Assembly: GCA_003154255.1 (NCBI GenBank)
Contig: PMCY01000003.1
Location: 11,083 to 22,436 of the forward strand
Origin: Candidatus Aminicenantota bacterium
GTDB lineage: Bacteria > Acidobacteriota > Aminicenantia > Aminicenantales > UBA4085
DNA length: 11,354 nt
Direction of reading: 5' to 3'
A model generated the notes under the pieces. The model saw only the letters and a program-made list of their open reading frames with translations. It searched no databases and was not told the origin of the DNA. Shown here in pieces: positions 7,534 to 11,354 of this stretch. The translations under genes and the position numbers were made by a program. Every line of letters begins with the position of its first letter. The first letter of the stretch is position 1.

Positions 7534-7574
7534 CCCGATCGAATCCCGGAGATCGGGTAATCGGCAGCCCGATC
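7534..7574. repeat. Three evenly spaced interlocking inverted repeats
   Basis: CCCGATC (7534-7540), GATCGGG (7551-7557) and CCCGATC (7568-7574) are each separated by exactly 10 nt. The middle copy can pair with either neighbour but not both, so two mutually exclusive 7-bp hairpins are possible. The array lies about 60 nt beyond the stop of the minus-strand His-rich lipoprotein gene. Confidence 0.55.
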
Positions 7575-7632
7575 GACCCTAGCATTTAAGGCCGGCCTAT
7601 TTCGGGAAACGGATTGACGAATTAGGTTTTCA

Positions 7633-7992
7633 TTACCGATACCAATTCGAAATGGTGAAAATGTGATGGTGACCTTCCGTATCCGACGTCGTGTGGTTTA
7701 CGACGGAGCCATTGTTTAATTGCATCAGCTCGGCCTGTGTCATGGTAAATGTATGGGTGTGTCCGTTTACGGACGTTGTTTCCCTGGTTATTCCCTCGGC
7801 CGGGGGATTCGTAGCATCGGATTTATAAATGGTTATTTTGTGGAAATGATCGTTTACCGTAGTCGAAAAAAACTCCTTCGAATCCGCGGGCGTCGGCGTC
7901 GTGGTCGAGCTTTTGCAGGCCGACCAAAGAATTGCCGCGGCGGCGATCAGCGTCCCCGCGCCCAAGATTTTGAGTAACTCTGCTCTTTTCAT
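7633..7992 (-). CDS. Small His-rich lipoprotein with three HxH hairpins
   Basis: The protein has 119 residues. The N-terminus (MKRAELLKILGAGTLIAAAA) is a lipoprotein signal ending at Cys26 (WSAC), followed by a low-complexity SSTTTPTPADS linker. The mature part holds three similar strands: DHFHKITI (about 48-55), GHTHTFTM (77-84) and GHHHIFTI (107-114), with eight His in total. The second and third are linked by a TQAELMQLNNGSVV segment. This HxHxF/I pattern with an intervening T.AEL..L..G..V block occurs in uncharacterised bacterial lipoproteins. Binding of Cu, Zn or Ni is a reasonable inference but is not shown. AAGGAGGAGA (complement of 7996-8005) gives a strong ribosome binding site. The promoter candidate is at 8060-8090. 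The next minus-strand gene (6379-7002) is over 600 bp away, so this is a single-gene unit. Confidence 0.88.
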   Translation of the reverse strand: MKRAELLKILGAGTLIAAAAILWSACKSSTTTPTPADSKEFFSTTVNDHFHKITIYKSDATNPPAEGITRETTSVNGHTHTFTMTQAELMQLNNGSVVNHTTSDTEGHHHIFTISNWYR

Positions 7993-8059
7993 GAATCTCC
8001 TCCTTCTTGGGAACGGAGCCGAGAGTCTTTAAAAAGGTATTAGACCCGTTCCTTTTGTC

Positions 8060-8090
8060 CTATAATCCTGCGGAATTAAAAGAAAGTCAA
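8060..8090 (-). promoter_or_regulatory. Candidate promoter of the His-rich lipoprotein gene
   Basis: TTGACT (8090-8085) is followed after 18-19 bp by ATTATA/TTATAG (8066-8060) on the minus strand. The leader to the ATG would be about 60 nt. The -10 box is imperfect. Confidence 0.45.
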
Positions 8091-8165
8091 TACGGCCTCT
8101 CGAATCACGCTATGGGTCTTGAAGCAGGACCGTTTTTAAAGGGATGATGTCCCTTTTGACCCGCT

Positions 8166-8202
8166 CCCCGTTTCCTGCCCATATTGTCAGCAACTTATTT
8201 AA
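8166..8202 (+). repeat. 37-bp repeat R2, copy 2 (direct); left end of an inverted pair
   Basis: It starts CCCCGTTTCCTGCCC and contains TTGTCAGCAACTT. By eye it matches the inverted copy at 11311-11347 at 33 of 37 positions without gaps. It sits between the divergent His-rich lipoprotein and amidohydrolase genes. Confidence 0.75.
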
Positions 8203-8262
8203 TCTGCAAGTCCGTTTATAACCTCTTCGAGCTCTCGATCAGGCGTCACCTTGGCCTATCCT

Positions 8263-8298
8263 TCGGTAACTACCGAGGAGAATGGGGTGGACCCCATT
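8263..8298. repeat. Two consecutive palindromes in the divergent gap
   Basis: TCGGTA AC TACCGA (8263-8276) is followed after 4 nt by AATGGGGTGGACCCCATT (8281-8298, 8-bp arms). TTGGACA follows shortly after. The GGGGTGGACCCCATT ... TTGGACA order recalls IS3-type terminal sequence, but no transposase is present. A third hairpin, GCCCG TTTTT CGGGC, lies at 8364-8378. No gene is seen in 7993-8574. Confidence 0.45.
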
Positions 8299-8418
8299 GA
8301 TTGGACAAGGAACAGGGCGGCTTAAGGTGGCGGCGCCCGCGTTTCGTACCCATTCTACTCCGAGCCCGTTTTTCGGGCCATCGTTTGTGTAACGCGACAA
8401 CCATGACATCAGACTGCG

Positions 8419-8456
8419 ACCGGCCATCCTAGCTTAGAAGGAAGAGAATTGAGGAT
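8419..8456 (+). repeat. Dispersed repeat R1, copy D (right end only)
   Basis: GGCCATCCTAGCTTAGA followed by AGAGAAT matches the right end of copy B (GGCCATCCCAGCTTAGA ... AGAGAAT at 7486-7512). The core and left block are absent. It lies about 250 bp after R2 copy 2, in the same order as R2 copy 1 and copy B. Confidence 0.55.
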
Positions 8457-8496
8457 TGCGAAGCTCGTTCGGATCGATTTGAGGGGGGGCAGGTTA

Positions 8497-8513
8497 GATT
8501 TCATTAGGAAATC
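8497..8513. promoter_or_regulatory. Inverted repeat abutting the amidohydrolase promoter
   Basis: GATTTC ATTAG GAAATC is a perfect 6-bp inverted repeat with a 5-nt spacer, ending 8 bp before the -35 box at 8522. Its position would suit an activator or repressor site. No regulator gene is in the window. Confidence 0.35.
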
Positions 8514-8521
8514 GCCAATAA

Positions 8522-8550
8522 TTGCTTTAGTGCGGAGGAATCAATAAAAT
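8522..8550 (+). promoter_or_regulatory. Sigma-70-like promoter of the amidohydrolase gene
   Basis: TTGCTT (8522-8527), a 17-bp spacer and TAAAAT (8545-8550) lie just before the gene. Transcription would start near 8557, about 18 nt ahead of the ATG, inside or next to the weak AAAGGGA ribosome binding site. Confidence 0.5.
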
Positions 8551-8574
8551 TATCAAGAAAGGGAATCCCCCCAC

Positions 8575-9990
8575 ATGAAAAAATACATGTTGGTTTTAGC
8601 ATTATTATTTCTCTCGACTATCGTCCTGCTGGTGGCTGCAGTCAGCCAACAGGAGCAATCCTCGCAAACAACCCTTGTTATTAACGGTATCACGATCGTG
8701 GATGTTGAACGCGGAACTCTCCAGGTGAACCGCACGGTTATCGTTGCCGGTGACAAGATTCAACGGATCTCGAAGCAGGGCAACGCCGATGTGCCCACGA
8801 GCTCAACCCGAATCATCGATGGAAGGGGATTGTTCTTGGTGCCGGGTCTGATTGATGCGCACGTTCATTACTCTGACCCGGCCACATTTGGACTCATGAT
8901 GATTGCCCATGGTGTTCTCTTTGTTCGGGACATGGGCGGGCCCACCAAGGAATCGGTTGCCCTGCGCGATAAATTGAAGACCGGGGAAATTTTCGGCCCG
9001 GAGATGATAACCACCGGATCAATTCTCGACGGCGACCCACCCATTCTTCCTCAAATTTCCATACCTTGCGGGACTCCCGAAGCGGGAAGGGAGGCGGTGC
9101 GCAAACAGGTTGCAGCCGGAGTGGATGAAATCAAAGTATATAGTGGCCTGAAGAAAGACGTTTTCCTGGCCATAGCAGAAGAGGCAAACAAACTCGGAGT
9201 CAAGCCGGTCGGCCACACACCCGAATCGATCTATATCGAAGAGGCGGCCAACGCCGGATTAAGAAGCTCCGAACATCCGTTCGGCTTTGGAAAAATCATC
9301 GCAAAACTGCTCGGCGAACCAGTTAGACTGTCAACCGGAGGCATGGGGACGGATGCGCCATCTTTTCTAAGGTTCAACGAGGTCAACCGGGAGGAATTTC
9401 GGAAGGCACTGAAGAGGATTGGCGCCACGGGAATGCATGTCTGTCCCACTCTTGTTGTCTTCAAGCATGGCGCTCACCTCAAGGAGATACTCGCAAACGA
9501 TTATCCAATGCTGGAATACGCATCACCAATGACAAAGGGCATGTGGAAAATGATTTGGGGCAGCCAACCGGCAAATGAAATTGCCACCAGGCTTCTACCT
9601 TCAATGCAGCAAGTCGTCAGGGAACTGCAAATGAGCGGCATCCCGCTTATGGTTGGGACAGACCTACTCTGTCCCGGAGTCATGCCGGGATATTCGGTGC
9701 ATGAAGAGATGGCCCTCTGGCAGGAGGCAGGTATTTCTCCCTTTCAAATACTGCGCAGTGCCACCATTGTCCCTGCGAAGTTCATGGGGTTGGACGCTCG
9801 TCTTGGCGCTGTTGCCGAGGGGAAAACGGCTTCGTTGGTTCTGTTGCGATCCAATCCACTCGAAGACATTCGAAATACCGGCCAGATCGAAGGGGTGCTC
9901 TTTCGCGGTCACTATTTCAACCGGGCTGACCTGGATCGGCTTCAACAGGATGTCAAGAAGATGTGCGGAAAATCACCTGTGAAACCATGA
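8575..9990 (+). CDS. Exported metal-dependent amidohydrolase (imidazolonepropionase/prolidase-like)
   Basis: The protein has 471 residues. A Sec signal (MKKYMLVLALLFLSTIVLLV, to about residue 24) predicts a periplasmic location. Then come the small N-terminal beta domain (INGITIVDVERGTL, about 36-49) and the TIM barrel. The metal-site residues of the amidohydrolase superfamily are all present: H96 and H98 in GLIDAHVHYS, K187 in EIKVYSG (candidate carboxylated lysine), H214 in VGHTPES, H234 in SEHPFG, and D363 in MVGTDLL. The C-terminal strands (GAVAEGKTASLVLLRSNPLE, about 411-430) return to the beta domain. Members of this group cleave Xaa-Pro or other dipeptides, cyclic amides or related bonds; the substrate cannot be read from sequence. 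Its role may be degradation of peptide-like compounds outside the cytoplasm. The gene has its own promoter at 8522-8550 and a weak ribosome binding site. No clear terminator follows. Confidence 0.93.
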   Translation: MKKYMLVLALLFLSTIVLLVAAVSQQEQSSQTTLVINGITIVDVERGTLQVNRTVIVAGDKIQRISKQGNADVPTSSTRIIDGRGLFLVPGLIDAHVHYSDPATFGLMMIAHGVLFVRDMGGPTKESVALRDKLKTGEIFGPEMITTGSILDGDPPILPQISIPCGTPEAGREAVRKQVAAGVDEIKVYSGLKKDVFLAIAEEANKLGVKPVGHTPESIYIEEAANAGLRSSEHPFGFGKIIAKLLGEPVRLSTGGMGTDAPSFLRFNEVNREEFRKALKRIGATGMHVCPTLVVFKHGAHLKEILANDYPMLEYASPMTKGMWKMIWGSQPANEIATRLLPSMQQVVRELQMSGIPLMVGTDLLCPGVMPGYSVHEEMALWQEAGISPFQILRSATIVPAKFMGLDARLGAVAEGKTASLVLLRSNPLEDIRNTGQIEGVLFRGHYFNRADLDRLQQDVKKMCGKSPVKP

Positions 9991-10023
9991 ACTGTTTAAA
10001 AACATTCTGGCGGGCTTCATCTT

Positions 10024-10053
10024 TGAAAAATGGTCCTGCAAAAGTGCACTTTT
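10024..10053. repeat. 13-bp direct repeat (copy 1) followed by a palindrome
   Basis: TGAAAAATGGTCC (10024-10036) is followed by the perfect 14-bp palindrome AAAAGTGCACTTTT (10040-10053). The same 13 bases recur at 11272-11284, also followed by a palindrome. A related GGACCGTTTTT is at 8128-8137 in opposite orientation. The palindrome ends in a T-run and could act as a weak terminator for the amidohydrolase gene. Confidence 0.45.
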
Positions 10054-10118
10054 TTGGTTTTTGGGCCTCAGGACGCGATTCTGGCCATCCGGGGCGGCTT
10101 TTGTGCAATCGGAACCGG

Positions 10119-10196
10119 ATAGACTAAATCCGTCTATTAGGCTCCCGACTTCGAAGCCAAAGAAGGCAGCGGATTTGAGTGTCGACTCTTGAGTCG
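10119..10196. other. Hairpins in the 9991-10416 gap; no gene seen
   Basis: ATAGAC TAAATCC GTCTAT (10119-10137) and CGACTC TT GAGTCG (10183-10196) are short perfect inverted repeats. Besides these, the 13-bp repeat and repeat R1 copy C, nothing coding is supported in this gap. Confidence 0.35.
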
Positions 10197-10296
10197 TGTT
10201 TAGAGCGGAATTGGAGGTATTTGGACGGATAGCGGCGGAGTTGAAAATGAATCGTGGATTCGCATAAATACCTGACTTGTAAAGTGTATATGGGGA

Positions 10297-10412
10297 AAAT
10301 CAGGTGGGGTGCCGTAATATTTGAGCTTCGAACTTATTTCATGGATGCGAGATATAATAATCTGCTGGATCGATTGCGAACGGATAACCCGGCTTAGAAA
10401 ACAGGGAGGAGT
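10297..10412 (+). repeat. Dispersed repeat R1, copy C (core and 3' block)
   Basis: AAATCAGGTGGGGTGCCGTA and the following 90 bp (CTTCGAAC, ATTTCATGGATGCGAG, AATAATC, GGCTTAGA) align with copy B 7400-7520. The left block found in copies A and B is missing. The copy ends at the ribosome binding site of the redox gene and contains that gene's best -10 box. Confidence 0.72.
10330..10358 (+). promoter_or_regulatory. Candidate promoter of the redox gene, inside repeat R1
   Basis: A perfect TATAAT (10353-10358) lies 17 bp after GAACTT (10330-10335), a poor -35 box. The leader to the ATG at 10417 would be about 50 nt. The matching place in copy B reads GTTTGAATAATC, so the TATAAT is specific to this copy. 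Confidence 0.5.
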
Positions 10413-10416
10413 GCGG

Positions 10417-11274
10417 ATGAAAGCGATCAAATCAATCAAGATTCGACGAGATACCAAGAGGGTATTTTTCAAATTAGGCACCTGCTCCCGGACATTCTTC
10501 TATTTATTAAACCGCGAATATGGTTTTCCACGTGAAAATGAGGAGCGGGCCGCGGATCCCTTGGCTGGTGGAATACTGCAGCAGGGATATCAATGTGGAA
10601 TGTTGTGGGGGGCCTCGTTGGCTGCAGGTGCGGAATCCTTTCGCAGGTCCGGTGAACGGGGGCGGGGCACCGCTATAGCCATCAAGGCCACTCAGCACAT
10701 TATGGAATCTTTCGTAAAAAGGGCAAAAAGCGCTGACTGTCTGGATATTACCAGTTGTGATTTTTCAAGCAAACTGAGCATAACAAAGTATTTTTTCTCC
10801 GGAAAATTCTTGTCCTGCTTTAAACTTGCGGACAAATGGGCTCCTGATGCGATCAAGTCGGCCACCGAAGGGTTATCCCTCGATCAAAGCGGCCTGCCTT
10901 TACAACCCCTTAGCTGTGCTTCAGAAGTAGTCAGTAGAATGGGCGGCAATGATGAAGAAATGGTAATGGTTTCCGGATTTGCCGGAGGCCTCGGCTTAAG
11001 CGGCAATGGATGTGGAGCGCTGAGTGCGGCCATATGGATGAACACTCTGGCCAGGGTCAGAGGACAAGACTATAAAATGTCTTTTTCCGATCCGCTTACC
11101 GAAAAAATATTATTGGCATTTTATGAGGCAACCGACTTTGAAATGGAATGTTTTAAAATATGCGGAAAGCATTTCAAGACCATAGACGAGCATACGGAAT
11201 TCATAAGAAACGGCGGTTGCGATAAGCTGATTCAAGTACTTGCGGATACGAAATCCCTTGGACCTCGGCCCTGA
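10417..11274 (+). CDS. Tandem C_GCAxxG_C_C family redox protein
   Basis: The protein has 285 residues from the ATG at 10417. This start is set by GGGAGG (10404-10409), 7 nt upstream; longer in-frame starts have no ribosome binding site. There is no signal peptide, so it is cytoplasmic. The family signature, a Cys followed by a Gly/Cys motif and two further Cys, appears twice. First half: C23 (GTCSRTFFYLLN), QCGMLWGA with C60, then C108 and C114. Second half: C167 (LSCASEVV), GNGCGALSAA with C199, then C245 and C249, with an extra C268. C134 lies between the halves. The family is annotated as a putative redox-active or metal/cluster-binding protein and is common in anaerobes. The reaction is unknown. 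The promoter candidate lies in repeat R1 copy C. The stop codon overlaps a 13-bp direct repeat. Confidence 0.92.
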   Translation: MKAIKSIKIRRDTKRVFFKLGTCSRTFFYLLNREYGFPRENEERAADPLAGGILQQGYQCGMLWGASLAAGAESFRRSGERGRGTAIAIKATQHIMESFVKRAKSADCLDITSCDFSSKLSITKYFFSGKFLSCFKLADKWAPDAIKSATEGLSLDQSGLPLQPLSCASEVVSRMGGNDEEMVMVSGFAGGLGLSGNGCGALSAAIWMNTLARVRGQDYKMSFSDPLTEKILLAFYEATDFEMECFKICGKHFKTIDEHTEFIRNGGCDKLIQVLADTKSLGPRP

Positions 11275-11299
11275 AAAATGGTCCGTTCACAATGTGAAC
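11272..11299. repeat. 13-bp direct repeat (copy 2) over the stop codon, then a palindrome
   Basis: TGAAAAATGGTCC (11272-11284) starts with the stop codon of the redox gene and is identical to 10024-10036. It is followed by GTTCAC AAT GTGAAC (11285-11299). With copy 1 it brackets the redox gene. Confidence 0.45.
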
Positions 11300-11310
11300 T
11301 TGTTGGGGAA

Positions 11311-11347
11311 TTAAAAAAGTTGCTAACAAAATGGGCGGGAAACGGGG
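11311..11347 (-). repeat. 37-bp repeat R2, copy 3 (inverted); right end of an inverted pair
   Basis: Read on the minus strand it starts CCCCGTTTCCCGCCC and contains TTGTTAGCAACTT. It pairs with 8166-8202 as a near-perfect inverted repeat, and less well with 7107-7143. It lies 36 bp after the redox gene stop and 7 bp from the window edge. Confidence 0.75.
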
Positions 11348-11354
11348 TGCAGGT

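Noticed and set aside
10321..10416. A longer N-terminus for the redox protein
   Set aside because: That part is repeat R1 sequence shared with non-coding copies, and the strong ribosome binding site is placed for the ATG at 10417.
7107..11347. R2 as a CRISPR repeat (37 bp)
   Set aside because: The copies are 1-3 kb apart, one is inverted, genes lie between them, and there are no uniform spacers.
4936..11347. Integron-type gene cassette array with attC sites
   Set aside because: Single genes separated by repeats suggested it, but I find no paired GTTRRRY/RYYYAAC core sites, the genes carry their own promoters, and orientation changes.
1..11354. tRNA, rRNA or riboswitch genes
   Set aside because: No cloverleaf, rRNA-like conserved stretch or known riboswitch core was recognised by eye on either strand.

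Overview
The window is a stretch of bacterial chromosome with eight supportable protein genes. The first six, up to about position 7992, lie on the minus strand. The last two, from about 8575, lie on the plus strand. There is no rRNA, tRNA or CRISPR array and no intact transposase. The organism is probably an uncultured Gram-negative, heterotrophic bacterium of the Acidobacteriota / Candidatus Aminicenantes kind. This rests on the sortilin-like BNR-repeat protein, the triple-BON secreted protein, the periplasmic-type amidohydrolase and the tandem C_GCAxxG_C_C redox protein. The assignment is an inference from gene content, not from a marker gene.

Left part (1-4893, GC-rich, minus strand). A very long secreted BNR/sortilin-type beta-propeller protein runs off the left edge (1-2752, at least 917 codons, no stop in the window). 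Behind it, and probably co-transcribed, is a secreted protein with three BON domains (2821-3597). Upstream of that are a candidate promoter, a perfect 16-bp palindrome and a good Rho-independent terminator. The terminator ends the transcript of the next gene, an unrecognised secreted protein (3976-4809) that has its own TTGACA promoter.

Middle part (4810-8100, visibly more AT-rich toward the right). Three further minus-strand envelope proteins sit here: a secreted three-domain Ig-like protein (5245-6228), an Ig-like lipoprotein with a run of eight C in its coding strand (6379-7002), and a small His-rich lipoprotein with three HxH hairpins (7633-7992). The last two have recognisable promoters of their own. 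The gaps are long and hold dispersed, degenerate repeats.

Right part (8100-11354, plus strand). A Sec-exported amidohydrolase with all metal ligands present (8575-9990) is followed by a duplicated C_GCAxxG_C_C redox protein (10417-11274). These two genes, the only plus-strand genes, lie between two 37-bp sequences in inverted orientation (8166-8202 and 11311-11347) that match at 33 of 37 positions. A third, direct copy is at 7107-7143. A second repeat family (copies near 4936, 7333, 8419 and 10297) occupies the long gaps, and one copy supplies the apparent -10 box of the redox gene. The most unusual signal in the window is this non-coding architecture: two dispersed repeat families, an inverted-repeat-bounded segment coinciding with the strand switch, and several precise palindromes. 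All of it was read by eye and needs alignment searches. The genes share an envelope/export theme, but I see no evidence that they form one pathway.
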